Counted from the first letter of the stretch, positions 9,334 through 18,222 are shown. The stretch is DNA of 64,000 bases from Viridibacillus arenosi (GCF_001955655.1 NZ_MSPW01000001.1:558001-622000), one strand, 5' to 3'. The notes: generated by a model not told the origin, from the letters alone. Numbers and translations are program-made.

Positions 9334-11462
9334 ATGCGGAAATCGACTCCCCCGTTGACATCCTTTGAAGTTTTTGCATTTAATGTCGTTTTCACTGGTT
9401 GATTTTCTGCGAATTTTTTCATAAAGACCCCTGATAATTGATAATCATGTGATGATAATCCTTTTTTTAATGCTGTTTTAAGCGGCTCTGCTAATTCTTT
9501 CAACTGATCATTCTCATTGTAAACAGTTACTGTGACGACGCGACTCTGTACCTGCATATCAACTACTGTTTCTTGAAGTGAATTCAATTGCAAATAAAAT
9601 AAAATTCTCGCATAGTCTGCGTCAATTTTACCATTGTCCTTCATACGACCATTCCACTGCAATGTGGCATCTGTTTTTCGTCCAAAAAACTCTAATGGAA
9701 TTTGCATAATCAGTTGATGTTGAGGTCCGTTTTCTCCTGATAAGTATTGCATACCATTCATACGAGCAACGATTTGCTCGGCCACTGCTTTTGTAGCATT
9801 TGAAGCAGTAGGCTCTTGTAACAATGATAATAACTGTGGTTTCAATTGCCCTGCAAGTTGCTGCATATCTGCTGTTTTATCTAATAATTTTGCTTCATAG
9901 CTTAATCCTAGGTGATGCAAAGTTTGTTTCATAGCAGACTCTAAAGCTTTACTATCAATTGCATTATGAACACTCTGCTCAGCTTGCGATACAAGTTGCT
10001 GAATGAAGGGTTCCCCAGACTTACTTGTGATTTGTGTCAACACTCTAAATGTCATATCATCAGTCGTTGAATTAGACACATTCATTAATGTTATTAAATG
10101 TTGTTTAGCTGTTATATTTTGTTCATCAGTTTTGAAAGGTTGTTGTTCTGCTATTCGGCTAAATGCTTGCATTAGCTGACCTTGTAATTCCTTGACCAAA
10201 ACTTGAATTGATTGAGGGGTATTGTTTGCCAGTGAAAATTTCCCAAGGGTATTAATAAGAATTTCTTTCTGTGAAGCTGATAATAAACTTTGTGATTCAA
10301 TGGATACCTTTAGCTGGGTGATGAAGTCTGGCATATCTTTTTGACTAACAGACTGAATACTTTGCAGTAATTGCGTCGTAGAAGGTGCTGTAATGCTCAT
10401 TTGTCTCATTTTCCCTAACTGTCCCTGCAGTTCCTTCACAAGCGTTGACAACGCTTGTTGTGATGATTGAGCAGCATTGAATTTCATCAAGTTCTGCTGT
10501 AGCTCTGCTCTTTGAGAATCTGTAAAATCGGCATTATTTGTAATTGCCATTTGTAATTGGGAGATAAGTTGCGTAGCTTCCTTTGGTGTTGCCGTTTGAA
10601 TTTGTTGTAATAAATGTCCAATTGAGTTGGAATGTGATACAGATGGTCCTTGCAATGCAGTTGTCGACCAATTAAAAATATTAGCGTTTTTTGGTAAGAT
10701 ACCTACCTCTTTGAGCATTTGAATTAGAATATTCTTATCAGTAGACGATGTATTTGCGTCTGTTAAAGATTGAATAATTTTCGCTAAAATTGCACCACCT
10801 GTTTCTGTTTCAAACGGTTTAGCTAGCAATTGTAATTGTTGTAATAGTTGGTCGCGTATAGCTGGTGATAAGGATGTATCCTGTTGCAATAGTTGTCGTA
10901 AAGCATCAATTGTTTGTGTAAAACCTTGTTTCATCCCACCTTGAATGAGTGCTTGGAACGTGTCTTGTTGCATAGGCATTTTCAAGTCAATTATTTTTTG
11001 CAATGCATGTAAGGCATCCTTCATCGTAACACCAGCAGGTAATTGTTTTACCAACTGTTCTGCTTGCGTTAACTGTTCTTTAGACATCGGCACGTTTTCC
11101 TTTAAGAAATAGGCTGCAATTTGTTGCATTTCCGATGTCTTCGGAAGATGCATAGAATCTAATAATTGATTAATTTGTTGTGTTATTGTTCCTGTTTGAT
11201 TAATAGGACCCGATACGACTTTAAGTTGTAAGTCTGGCTCTATGCCTGTTACTTGAAAATAGTGTGCATTACCAGCTTGCATTGGCACTTCTAACTTTGC
11301 CATAAAACGATGGCCACCTAGCTGCACCTCTGCTTGGTTGTCAGGAAAAAGCTGTTTAATCGTACCGTGAAATACTTGGCCTTGTTTTAAAGCCACTGGT
11401 TGTTGTGTGTTTAAACTTTGATTTTGTTGCATTTGTATGGACGAAAACGAAGTATAAGCCAA
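9330..11462 (-). CDS. ylqG: YlqG, FliK-like hook-length control domain protein
   Basis: 710-residue, strongly Gln-rich protein. The C-terminal 120 residues (from about MQIPLEFFGRKTDATLQW) look like the flagellar hook-length control (FliK C-terminal) domain. The long N-terminal part is a low-complexity helical region with repeated LLQQ, QLL and LVKELQGQL elements; LVKELQGQL occurs twice, near residues 340 and 425. FliK rulers are also long and low in complexity, but this locus has no other flagellar gene except the FlhB-like ylqH. It starts 6 bases after rnhB. Assignment rests on the C-terminal domain and on synteny with B. subtilis ylqG. Confidence 0.8.
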   Translation of the reverse strand: MAYTSFSSIQMQQNQSLNTQQPVALKQGQVFHGTIKQLFPDNQAEVQLGGHRFMAKLEVPMQAGNAHYFQVTGIEPDLQLKVVSGPINQTGTITQQINQLLDSMHLPKTSEMQQIAAYFLKENVPMSKEQLTQAEQLVKQLPAGVTMKDALHALQKIIDLKMPMQQDTFQALIQGGMKQGFTQTIDALRQLLQQDTSLSPAIRDQLLQQLQLLAKPFETETGGAILAKIIQSLTDANTSSTDKNILIQMLKEVGILPKNANIFNWSTTALQGPSVSHSNSIGHLLQQIQTATPKEATQLISQLQMAITNNADFTDSQRAELQQNLMKFNAAQSSQQALSTLVKELQGQLGKMRQMSITAPSTTQLLQSIQSVSQKDMPDFITQLKVSIESQSLLSASQKEILINTLGKFSLANNTPQSIQVLVKELQGQLMQAFSRIAEQQPFKTDEQNITAKQHLITLMNVSNSTTDDMTFRVLTQITSKSGEPFIQQLVSQAEQSVHNAIDSKALESAMKQTLHHLGLSYEAKLLDKTADMQQLAGQLKPQLLSLLQEPTASNATKAVAEQIVARMNGMQYLSGENGPQHQLIMQIPLEFFGRKTDATLQWNGRMKDNGKIDADYARILFYLQLNSLQETVVDMQVQSRVVTVTVYNENDQLKELAEPLKTALKKGLSSHDYQLSGVFMKKFAENQPVKTTLNAKTSKDVNGGVDFRI

Positions 11463-11468
11463 TACTCT

Positions 11469-12242
11469 TCACCCTTTCTTAAGAATCATTGATTTAATTG
11501 GTTCAAATGTTGTTCTATGAATGTCTGTAGGTCCAAATTCACGTAAAGCCTCTAAATGTTGTTTTGTACCGTAACCTGCGTGTTGTGCAAAACCGTATTG
11601 AGGGTATTTTTCATCCATTTCTTCCATATAGTGATCCCGCGCTGTTTTCGCCAATATTGAAGCTGCTGCAATTGCTAAGCTTTTGGCATCACCTTTAATG
11701 ATGGAATCTTGTGGAATATCGATTGGTAAAGTCATTGCATCCGCTAAAACAAAATCAGGTTTCACTTGTAGTGTTTCTATTGAAGCCTTCATTGACTGCT
11801 TTGTCGCTTCGTAAATATTGAGATTGTCAATTACTTCTTCAGGCTGAAAATGAATAGATGTTGCGATAGCACATTCCATAATTTTAGAGAAAAATGCTTC
11901 TCTTGTTTCTTTTGATAATTGTTTGGAGTCATTTAACCCAACAAGCTCCGGACAATCCTTAGGTAAAATAACTGCTGCTGTAACAACAGGACCTGCTAAC
12001 GGGCCTCTCCCTGCTTCATCTGTACCTGCAATACTTGCAGTAGGGTGTGGCCGATAAGCATTGTCGAATTCCAGTTTCGCCTGATACTCGGCTAATAGTT
12101 TGTCTAGCTTCGTTTTTTTTCTAAGCCATTGTTGCCATGCTTTTTGTACGCCCAAGCGTTCATCTGCTTCTATCTCCACCATCCAAGATTGGTATTGTTG
12201 CTCATTATTTAATGCTTCTTTAATGTCTTTTATCGTTTTCAA
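11469..12242 (-). CDS. rnhB: Ribonuclease HII
   Basis: 257-residue endonuclease that cuts RNA in RNA-DNA hybrids and starts removal of misincorporated ribonucleotides. The catalytic DEAGRGPLAGP motif gives Asp75 and Glu76. Further blocks are GLNDSKQLSKETRE, DFVLADAMTLP and ASILAKTARDHYMEEM. An N-terminal extension of about 70 residues before the catalytic core is usual for Bacillus RNase HII. A terminator separates it from rbgA. A TATAAA -10-like hexamer lies upstream but with a poor -35. Confidence 0.96.
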   Translation of the reverse strand: MKTIKDIKEALNNEQQYQSWMVEIEADERLGVQKAWQQWLRKKTKLDKLLAEYQAKLEFDNAYRPHPTASIAGTDEAGRGPLAGPVVTAAVILPKDCPELVGLNDSKQLSKETREAFFSKIMECAIATSIHFQPEEVIDNLNIYEATKQSMKASIETLQVKPDFVLADAMTLPIDIPQDSIIKGDAKSLAIAAASILAKTARDHYMEEMDEKYPQYGFAQHAGYGTKQHLEALREFGPTDIHRTTFEPIKSMILKKG

Positions 12243-12300
12243 AACTAGAACTCCCTTTTGTATCTATTTATACTATCGGCACTATTTCTAAAAAATCTAG

Positions 12301-12335
12301 AAAAAAACCTTTTTCACCAAAAGGTAAAAAAGGTT
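12301..12335 (-). terminator. Intrinsic terminator of lepB-rbgA
   Basis: Stem AACCTTTTT (12306-12314) with AAAAAGGTT (12327-12335), followed on the minus strand by seven T. It begins 5 bases beyond the rbgA stop. Confidence 0.85.
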
Positions 12336-12340
12336 AGTTT

Positions 12341-13210
12341 TTATTCTTCGATTATGTCTTCTACAAAGTCGAATGTCAGCTTACCTAATTGCTGGTTACG
12401 AATATCTCGTACAATTAGTTCAGCAACTTGGTCATAGTCAATTTCACCGCCAGTTGCGTATACTCTACGCAATTGACCGATATGATTATAAGTCTCTACA
12501 AGATCTTCACTGACTTCTGAAAATTTATATCGCTCTTCCATTCGACCTTTATAATGCTTACTCAAAAAGTTTAATCCATATATAGCTAAGTCATCCATAT
12601 TTGTAATGGTATCTTTGATAGCACCTGTTAAGGCAAGTTTATACCCTACTTCTTGGTCTTCAAATTTCGGCCATAGAATTCCCGGTGTATCTAATAGTTC
12701 AAGCTCTTTACCAAATTTAATCCACTGTTGTGATTTTGTTACACCAGGTGTATTTCCTGTTTTAGCAATATTCTTTTTAGCAAGTCGATTAATCAATGTC
12801 GACTTGCCTACGTTTGGTATACCTACAATCATTGCACGAATTGCGCGAGGTTTCATACCTTTTGAGCGCATACGATCCCATTTCTCTGCTAGTAATTCTT
12901 GTGCGGCTTTAGTTACTTTATTAAGTCCCTTACCATCTAATGAATTAATAGCCACAGCCCTGTGCCCTTTTGATTCAAAATAATCTATCCATTTACGTGT
13001 TTGAACTTCATCAGCCATATCCGCTTTGTTCAAAATAAGTAAACGTGTTTTTTGATGAATTACTTCATCTAACATTGGATTTCTTGAAGATAATGGCAAG
13101 CGTGCATCAATCAATTCAAAAATAATATCAACCAATTTCAGTTGTTCGGTTACTTGTCGACGAGCCTTCGCCATATGTCCCGGAAACCATTGAATGGTCA
13201 TGTGTTTCAC
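12341..13210 (-). CDS. rbgA: Ribosome biogenesis GTPase RbgA (YlqF)
   Basis: 289-residue circularly permuted GTPase needed for late 50S subunit assembly. Motif order is permuted: G4 (LILNKADM) comes first, then G5-like AINSLDGKG, then G1 [15 protein letters not shown]2 [12 protein letters not shown] and G3 [10 protein letters not shown]. The N-terminus [14 protein letters not shown], in which an N-terminal His of the family acts in catalysis, is present. It follows lepB by 9 bases and is the B. subtilis neighbour of rnhB. Confidence 0.97.
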   Translation of the reverse strand: MKHMTIQWFPGHMAKARRQVTEQLKLVDIIFELIDARLPLSSRNPMLDEVIHQKTRLLILNKADMADEVQTRKWIDYFESKGHRAVAINSLDGKGLNKVTKAAQELLAEKWDRMRSKGMKPRAIRAMIVGIPNVGKSTLINRLAKKNIAKTGNTPGVTKSQQWIKFGKELELLDTPGILWPKFEDQEVGYKLALTGAIKDTITNMDDLAIYGLNFLSKHYKGRMEERYKFSEVSEDLVETYNHIGQLRRVYATGGEIDYDQVAELIVRDIRNQQLGKLTFDFVEDIIEE

Positions 13211-13219
13211 TCCTATTCG

Positions 13220-13792
13220 TTATTTCACGGTACCAATTTGATCAAAAGGCCAAAAAACAATACTTGTTTTACCGATAATTTCATCTACTGATACAATCCC
13301 AATGTGACGACTATCTTTACTATAACGACGATTATCTCCCATTACAAAAACATAACCATCCGGAATTTTATCCAGTTGTTCCATATCCGGGATATCCACA
13401 AGTGTAAAATCTTCAGTTAATGTACCTTCATCCGTAATTTCATCTTTATATTGTTGTAAATAAGGCTCAGCAATTGCTTTGCCATTGATATAAAGCTGAT
13501 CATTTTTATATTCTACCTGATCTCCTGGTAAACCAATAATACGTTTAATATAATCTTTCTTTTCCGGTGCATGGAATACAACTATATCAAAACGGTGCAA
13601 GTCACCAATTTTATAGCCAATCTTATTTACAATCATGCGGTCGCCATTTTCAAGGGTTGGCATCATAGACTCGCCATCTACTACAATCGGCGTAAATAAA
13701 AAATAACGAATAATTGCAGCTAATGCAAAAGCAATGACTAATGCCTTTGTCCATTCCCATAACTCATTTTTCTCTTTTTTTGTTTTTTCCAT
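13220..13792 (-). CDS. lepB: Type I signal peptidase
   Basis: 190-residue membrane protease that removes signal peptides outside the membrane. One N-terminal transmembrane segment covers about residues 15-35 (ALVIAFALAAIIRYFLF). Catalytic Ser42 is in GESMMPTL and the general-base Lys83 is in IKRIIGLPGD. The C-terminal GDNRRYSKDSRHIG box is present. The start at 13792 is preferred over one 39 bases upstream because GTCAAGGGGGAC lies at the right distance before this ATG. Gene position between rplS and rbgA is common in Bacillales but not seen in B. subtilis 168. Confidence 0.95.
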   Translation of the reverse strand: MEKTKKEKNELWEWTKALVIAFALAAIIRYFLFTPIVVDGESMMPTLENGDRMIVNKIGYKIGDLHRFDIVVFHAPEKKDYIKRIIGLPGDQVEYKNDQLYINGKAIAEPYLQQYKDEITDEGTLTEDFTLVDIPDMEQLDKIPDGYVFVMGDNRRYSKDSRHIGIVSVDEIIGKTSIVFWPFDQIGTVK

Positions 13793-13822
13793 TTCGATGT
13801 CCCCCTTGACTATTCTGTTCTT

Positions 13823-13851
13823 ATTGTACAAGGATTTATCATTTCAAGCAA
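13823..13851 (-). promoter_or_regulatory. Candidate promoter of lepB-rbgA
   Basis: Minus-strand TTGCTT (13846-13851), 17-base spacer, TACAAT (13823-13828). The -35 touches the T-run of the rplS terminator, so termination and initiation are adjacent. Confidence 0.5.
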
Positions 13852-13882
13852 AAAGAAAGAGAGCTTGTAAAACAAGCTCTCT
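13851..13882 (-). terminator. Intrinsic terminator of rplS
   Basis: Stem AGAGAGCTTGT (13858-13868) with ACAAGCTCTCT (13872-13882) and a 3-base loop, then TTCTTTTT on the minus strand. It lies 18 bases after the rplS stop. Confidence 0.85.
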
Positions 13883-13900
13883 CTTCGGCAAAAAAATGTA

Positions 13901-14245
13901 TTATCGAATTTCTTTAATACGAGCCGCTTTACCACGTAAGTTACGTAGGTAGTATAATTTAGCGCGACGTACTTTACCGCGACGTACTACTTGTAAGTTA
14001 GCGATTTTTGGAGTGTTAACTGGGAACGTACGCTCAACACCTACGCCGTAAGAAATTTTACGAACTGTGAAAGTTTCGCTAATACCGCCACCACGACGTT
14101 TAATAACTACTCCTTCGTATACTTGGATACGTTCGCGAGTTCCTTCGACTACTTTAACGTCGATTTTTACAGTATCTCCAGCGCGGAACGCAGGAATGTC
14201 TGTGCGAAGTTGTTCTTTAGTGATTTCTGTAATGATGTTTGACAT
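13901..14245 (-). CDS. rplS: 50S ribosomal protein L19
   Basis: 114 residues, the family's usual length. L19 sits at the 30S-50S interface. Signature segments are [22 protein letters not shown], split here as [11 protein letters not shown] and [17 protein letters not shown], then [15 protein letters not shown] and [19 protein letters not shown]. The ATG follows AGGAGAG. It is separated from trmD by 125 bases that hold a candidate promoter and leader, so it may be transcribed both on its own and with the rpsP-trmD unit. Confidence 0.98.
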   Translation of the reverse strand: MSNIITEITKEQLRTDIPAFRAGDTVKIDVKVVEGTRERIQVYEGVVIKRRGGGISETFTVRKISYGVGVERTFPVNTPKIANLQVVRRGKVRRAKLYYLRNLRGKAARIKEIR

Positions 14246-14338
14246 TATTTTCTCTCCTTAGACAGATGTTCTTGTAACTCCTCTTGATGATACAGCGGAA
14301 CACCGTAATTCGGCATTTCTCATAGAAATGCATTTTTA
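14246..14338 (-). promoter_or_regulatory. Candidate rplS (L19) 5' leader
   Basis: Transcribed stretch ahead of rplS. It contains a perfect hairpin GCATTTC..GAAATGC (14313-14331), then an unstructured-looking segment before the ribosome binding site. An L19 autoregulatory leader is described in this position in Bacillus. I recognise the location and a hairpin, not the detailed consensus. Confidence 0.4.
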
Positions 14339-14367
14339 ATATTATCACATGATATGATAATATGCAA
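14339..14367 (-). promoter_or_regulatory. Candidate promoter of rplS
   Basis: Minus-strand TTGCAT (14362-14367), 17-base spacer, TAATAT (14339-14344). The spacer and hexamers also form an AT-rich inverted repeat, but with no T-run after it, so a promoter is the better reading. Confidence 0.4.
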
Positions 14368-14370
14368 TAA

Positions 14371-15105
14371 TTATTTACCCGATTTTAATATATCCAAGTA
14401 GTTTTGTTGCTTTGGATTTAACTCCATTTTTTCAAGCAGATCCGGACGTCTCTCAAACGTTCTTTTTATAGATTGTTGCTCACGCCATTCGTCAATTTTT
14501 GCATGATTACCAGAAAGTAAAACATCTGGCACTCTCATACCACGGAATTCAGCAGGACGAGTGTAATGTGGGTGTTCTAGTAAACCAGTTGAAAAAGAAT
14601 CTAATACAGGTGAATCATTATTGCCTAAAACCCCAGGCAACAGGCGAACGACACTATCAATCACCGTCATTGCCCCCAACTCACCACCCGTTAAGACATA
14701 ATCCCCAATAGAAATTTCATCCGTTACAAGATGCTGACGAATACGCTCATCATAACCTTCATAATGACCACAAAGGAAGATTAAGTCTTCCTCTTGCGCT
14801 AATTCCTCTGCTTTAGCCTGTGTATAGCGTTCTCCTTGTGGACACATCAAAATGATACGCGGCTTTTTTCCTTCGCTTACAAGCGCTTCTACGGCGTTAA
14901 AAAGGGGTTCTGGCTTTAATACCATACCAGCTCCTCCACCGTACGGATAATCATCCACTTGGTTGTGTTTATTAATTGAAAATTCACGAAAATCTGTTAC
15001 ACCTAACGTAACAGCTCCTTTTTCTTGAGCCTTTTTTAAAATAGAAGAACCAAATACGCCTTCAAACATATTCGGGAATAGCGATAGTACGTGGATATTC
15101 ATCAT
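14371..15105 (-). CDS. trmD: tRNA (guanine-37-N1)-methyltransferase TrmD
   Basis: 244-residue SPOUT-class enzyme that makes m1G37 next to the anticodon and prevents frameshifting. The N-terminal [20 protein letters not shown] and the AdoMet-binding trefoil-knot region [18 protein letters not shown] are clear, with the flanking [22 protein letters not shown] is another family block. The start ATG overlaps the rimM stop (ATGA); a second ATG follows immediately, so the first residue is uncertain by one. Confidence 0.97.
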   Translation of the reverse strand: MMNIHVLSLFPNMFEGVFGSSILKKAQEKGAVTLGVTDFREFSINKHNQVDDYPYGGGAGMVLKPEPLFNAVEALVSEGKKPRIILMCPQGERYTQAKAEELAQEEDLIFLCGHYEGYDERIRQHLVTDEISIGDYVLTGGELGAMTVIDSVVRLLPGVLGNNDSPVLDSFSTGLLEHPHYTRPAEFRGMRVPDVLLSGNHAKIDEWREQQSIKRTFERRPDLLEKMELNPKQQNYLDILKSGK

Positions 15106-15617
15106 GATAATAAACCATCCATCACATGAATAATGATCTTCTTCTCGTCAACGTCGATTTCTTTAATGACGTCGTCTATTACTGGAATATATTGATCTTT
15201 ACCATTAACACCTTTTAGAGTCCAGACATCATTAGCACCGGTTTCGAAAATTTCTTTCACTTGTCCAATTTCTGTACCCTCTTCATCAAAAACAGTACAG
15301 CCAATGATTTCATGGTAATAGTATTCATCATCAGCTAATTCACTTAGTTGCTTTTCTGATACTTTTAAAATACCGTCACGGAAGTCTTCTACATCATTAA
15401 TATTTGGATATCCTTCAAACGTTAGTAGAATGAAGTTTTTATGAGCACGGGCTGATGCGATTGTTAGTCGCAATGGTTTTTTAGAATCTTTCTTAAACAG
15501 TGCAATTTGTTCTCCCACTACATAGCGTTCTTCAGGGAAGTCCGTTTGTGAGATGACACGCACCTCACCTCTTATACCATGTGTATTAACGATTTTACCT
15601 ACGTTATACCATTCCAT
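15102..15617 (-). CDS. rimM: 16S rRNA processing protein RimM
   Basis: 171-residue 30S maturation factor that binds ribosomal protein S19. The N-terminal RimM domain begins [18 protein letters not shown], and the C-terminal PRC-barrel starts near [38 protein letters not shown] and [20 protein letters not shown] finish the barrel. It overlaps trmD by 4 bases. A terminator hairpin separates it from khpA; the B. subtilis neighbour ylqD is not found in the gap. Confidence 0.96.
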   Translation of the reverse strand: MEWYNVGKIVNTHGIRGEVRVISQTDFPEERYVVGEQIALFKKDSKKPLRLTIASARAHKNFILLTFEGYPNINDVEDFRDGILKVSEKQLSELADDEYYYHEIIGCTVFDEEGTEIGQVKEIFETGANDVWTLKGVNGKDQYIPVIDDVIKEIDVDEKKIIIHVMDGLLS

Positions 15618-15689
15618 CTAAATCACCTCTTAATAAATATGTGAACATCCTCAATACATTATTAGAGGACTAATTGATTTTAATCGTAA

Positions 15690-15723
15690 CAAAAAAGGAA
15701 GGAACTAAGGCTCCCTCCTTTTT
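15690..15723 (-). terminator. Terminator after khpA, inside the rpsP-trmD cluster
   Basis: Stem AAAAAGGA-a-GGA (15692-15703) with TCC-c-TCCTTTTT (15712-15723), then TTTTTTG on the minus strand. It begins 2 bases beyond the khpA stop. Probably a partial terminator, because I found no strong promoter for rimM. Confidence 0.75.
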
Positions 15724-15725
15724 GA

Positions 15726-15959
15726 CTAATCTAGAATATCGACATACGTCTTCTTCTTATGATGACTGCCCGCTGCTGAATAAACAATTGTACGCATCGC
15801 TTTTGCAACACGGCCCTGTTTACCAATTACTTTGCCCATATCACTAGGGTGAACAGATAGTTTATATACAATCCGATTCGGACTCTCCTCGGTTATAATA
15901 CGAACTTCTTCTGGATAATCGACTAAAGGTTTAACGATTGTTTCAATCAGCTGCTTCAT
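15726..15959 (-). CDS. khpA: KhpA (YlqC), KH-domain RNA-binding protein
   Basis: 77-residue single KH domain. The GxxG RNA-binding loop is GKQGRV in VIGKQGRVAKAMRTIV. The N-terminal MKQLIETIVKPLVDYPEEVR is typical of the YlqC/KhpA family. In Firmicutes KhpA pairs with KhpB/Jag and acts on RNA in cell growth; the partner gene is not in this window. It follows rpsP by 14 bases, the standard arrangement. Confidence 0.93.
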   Translation of the reverse strand: MKQLIETIVKPLVDYPEEVRIITEESPNRIVYKLSVHPSDMGKVIGKQGRVAKAMRTIVYSAAGSHHKKKTYVDILD

Positions 15960-15973
15960 GCTGTCACCTCCGA

Positions 15974-16246
15974 TTATTTACTGATTTTTGAGTTATGGAA
16001 TTTTTCCATAATGCCTTGTGATGAGAACAAGTTGCGTACTGTATCAGATGGTTTTGCACCATTTGCTAACCATGCTAATGCTTTTTCTTCATCAATCTTA
16101 ACTTCTTCTGGAGTAGTTAAAGGATTGAATGTACCAATTGTTTCAATTGAGCGGCCGTCGCGTGGTGCGCGAGCGTCTGCTACTACAATACGATAGAAAG
16201 GAGCTTTTTTTGCCCCGATACGTTTTAAGCGAATTTTTACTGCCAT
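15974..16246 (-). CDS. rpsP: 30S ribosomal protein S16
   Basis: 90 residues, standard length, beginning [20 protein letters not shown] and continuing [17 protein letters not shown]. The start at 16246 is chosen over one four codons earlier because GGAGGTG lies at the proper distance upstream and the family begins MAVKIRL. It heads the rpsP-khpA-rimM-trmD-rplS cluster from a well-matched promoter. Confidence 0.98.
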   Translation of the reverse strand: MAVKIRLKRIGAKKAPFYRIVVADARAPRDGRSIETIGTFNPLTTPEEVKIDEEKALAWLANGAKPSDTVRNLFSSQGIMEKFHNSKISK

Positions 16247-16284
16247 TTTTAATTGCACCTCCGAATAGTTTCACACAAGATAGT

Positions 16285-16313
16285 ATAATAGCAAGCTTTG
16301 GATTGTTTGTAAA
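16285..16313 (-). promoter_or_regulatory. SigA-type promoter of the rpsP cluster
   Basis: Minus-strand TTTACA (16308-16313), 17-base spacer, TATTAT (16285-16290), both five of six to consensus. The predicted start is about 30 bases before the rpsP ATG. Confidence 0.7.
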
Positions 16314-16351
16314 GTGTTTTTTCTTAACACACTAAATTTTAGATTAAAAAG

Positions 16352-17707
16352 TTATTTAAACAGTGAATCCAAACCAGGAAGTTTCATTTTTTTCTTCCCT
16401 TTTTGCGTCATACCCGTCATTTGCTTCATCATTTTCTTCATATCTTCAAATTGTTTTAAAAGTCGGTTTATTTCTTGAACAGAGCAACCTGAACCTTTTG
16501 CAATTCGTTTTTTACGACTTGAGTTGATAATCTCAGGGTTCGTTTTTTCAGCTGGCGTCATCGAGAGAATAATCGCCTCTATATGCCCAATTTGTTTATC
16601 ATCGATTTTCGCATTTTCTAAGCCTTTAATTTTATTGGCACCTGGAAGCATTTTTAAAATTTCATCCAAAGGTCCCATTTTTTTTACTTGGCTCATTTGA
16701 TCTAAGAAATCATCGAAAGTAAAGCTCTGTGTTCTGAACTTTTCTTCCATTTCTCTTGCTTTTTCTTCGTCAACGTTTGCTTGAGCTTTCTCGATTAAGG
16801 ACATCATGTCGCCCATACCAAGAATACGTGAAGCCATACGTTCTGGATGGAATGGCTCTAAAGCATCCATTTTCTCACCCATACCGACAAATTTAATTGG
16901 TTTTTCTGTAACAGAGCGGATTGATAAAGCCGCACCACCACGTGTATCCCCATCTAACTTCGTTAGAACTACACCCGTAATACCTACTGCTTCATTGAAG
17001 CTATTAGCTACATTTACAGCATCTTGACCTGTCATAGAATCGACAACTAAGAAGACTTCATCTGGTTCTCTTAATGCACGAATATCTTTCAATTCTTGCA
17101 TTAAGTTTTCATCAATATGAAGACGACCTGCAGTATCGATTAATACAACATCATGATGCTCTTCCTTTGCATGTTCTAGCGCTTGGCGAACAATATCCAC
17201 AGGAGATACTTCCGTACCAAGAGCAAATACCGGCAAAGATAGCTGATCACCTAATGTTTGCAATTGCTTAATGGCTGCTGGACGGTAGACATCCGCCGCC
17301 ACAAGCAATGGTTTACGATTGTACTTTTTGCGTAAAACATTAGCAAGTTTACCAGTAGTTGTTGTTTTACCGGCACCTTGTAAACCTACCATTAAAATAA
17401 CAGTTGGTGGTTTTTGAGAGAATTTAATAGGGCTTTGTTCGCCACCCATTAATTCTGTCAGTTCGTCTTTTACGATTTTAATAACTTGTTGACCGGGTGT
17501 TAGACTTTTCATGACGTCTTGACCGATTGCTCGTTCACTAACGCGCTTAATAAAAGATTTTACAACTTTTAAGTTTACGTCCGCTTCAATTAAGGCAAAA
17601 CGGACTTCACGCATCATTTCTTTAACGTCTTGTTCCGTCACTTTCCCTTTGCCTTTAATCTTCGAAATCGTGCCTTGGAGTCGCTCCGCTAATCCTTCAA
17701 ATGCCAT
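16352..17707 (-). CDS. ffh: Signal recognition particle protein Ffh
   Basis: 451-residue SRP GTPase that binds 4.5S/scRNA and signal sequences. N domain about 1-85; G domain with GLQGAGKTTTTGKLA, DTAGRLHIDENLM and TKLDGDTRGGAALS. The C-terminal M domain (from about 300) contains the RNA-binding SSRKKRIAKGSGCSVQEIN and the methionine-rich tail KKMMKQMTGMTQKGKKKMK. It follows ylxM by 12 bases. No strong terminator is seen before the rpsP promoter, so read-through into rpsP is possible. Confidence 0.98.
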   Translation of the reverse strand: MAFEGLAERLQGTISKIKGKGKVTEQDVKEMMREVRFALIEADVNLKVVKSFIKRVSERAIGQDVMKSLTPGQQVIKIVKDELTELMGGEQSPIKFSQKPPTVILMVGLQGAGKTTTTGKLANVLRKKYNRKPLLVAADVYRPAAIKQLQTLGDQLSLPVFALGTEVSPVDIVRQALEHAKEEHHDVVLIDTAGRLHIDENLMQELKDIRALREPDEVFLVVDSMTGQDAVNVANSFNEAVGITGVVLTKLDGDTRGGAALSIRSVTEKPIKFVGMGEKMDALEPFHPERMASRILGMGDMMSLIEKAQANVDEEKAREMEEKFRTQSFTFDDFLDQMSQVKKMGPLDEILKMLPGANKIKGLENAKIDDKQIGHIEAIILSMTPAEKTNPEIINSSRKKRIAKGSGCSVQEINRLLKQFEDMKKMMKQMTGMTQKGKKKMKLPGLDSLFK

Positions 17708-17719
17708 GCATGCCGCCTC

Positions 17720-18055
17720 CTAATCCCATTGCTTTAACTGCTCAATAAGTTCTAGCCACACAGTTTGCGAGGCACTATTGTCAGTAGTTTTTTTCGATAG
17801 CTCTGCAATTATTTGTTGTCTGTTTTGAAATTTCTCGAATAATCGAAGTTTGTCTTCATATTCTTCAAGCATCGCTTCTGTTCTACGAATATTATCGTAA
17901 ACTGCTTGACGCGATACTTCATAAGCTTCAGCAATTTCACCAAGAGAATGGTCATCTAAATAATAAAGTTGCATATAGCTACGTTGTTTATCAGTCAACA
18001 ATGCTTGATAAAAGTCGAAGAGAAAGTTCATGCGTGTCGTTTTTTCAAGAAGCAT
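17720..18055 (-). CDS. ylxM: YlxM, helix-turn-helix SRP-associated regulator (UPF0122)
   Basis: 111-residue protein of the YlxM/p13 family. It begins [21 protein letters not shown] sigma-70 region-4-like helix-turn-helix follows, with [20 protein letters not shown] and [19 protein letters not shown]. Streptococcal YlxM modulates SRP GTPase activity; this role is not tested in Bacillus. The start at 18055 is preferred over one 27 bases upstream because of GGGGAGAG and agreement with the B. subtilis N-terminus. It is co-transcribed with ffh. Confidence 0.93.
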   Translation of the reverse strand: MLLEKTTRMNFLFDFYQALLTDKQRSYMQLYYLDDHSLGEIAEAYEVSRQAVYDNIRRTEAMLEEYEDKLRLFEKFQNRQQIIAELSKKTTDNSASQTVWLELIEQLKQWD

Positions 18056-18091
18056 AAGAAATCTCTCCCCTGTTTTACACATTCTTTTAGT

Positions 18092-18120
18092 ATCATAAGG
18101 AATAATCCGATTTCTGTCAA
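18092..18120 (-). promoter_or_regulatory. SigA promoter of ylxM-ffh
   Basis: Minus-strand TTGACA (18115-18120, perfect), 17-base spacer, TATGAT (18092-18097). One of the strongest promoter matches in the window. It follows the ftsY terminator. Confidence 0.8.
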
Positions 18121-18179
18121 GTAAATATACTTGTCTAAATACATTTTAGTCCTCATATAAACCCAAATCTACAAAGCTG

Positions 18180-18208
18180 AAAAATGCATAGCCAAAAAGC
18201 TATGCATC
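18180..18208 (-). terminator. Intrinsic terminator of rnc-smc-ftsY
   Basis: Stem ATGCATAGC (18185-18193) with GCTATGCAT (18200-18208) and a short loop, then TTTTTC on the minus strand. It lies 14 bases past the ftsY stop. Confidence 0.88.
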
Positions 18209-18222
18209 CTTCTTCTATCTAT

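Noticed and set aside
14339-14363. AT-rich inverted repeat after trmD as a terminator
   Set aside because: No T-run follows on the minus strand; promoter hexamers with 17-base spacing explain it better.
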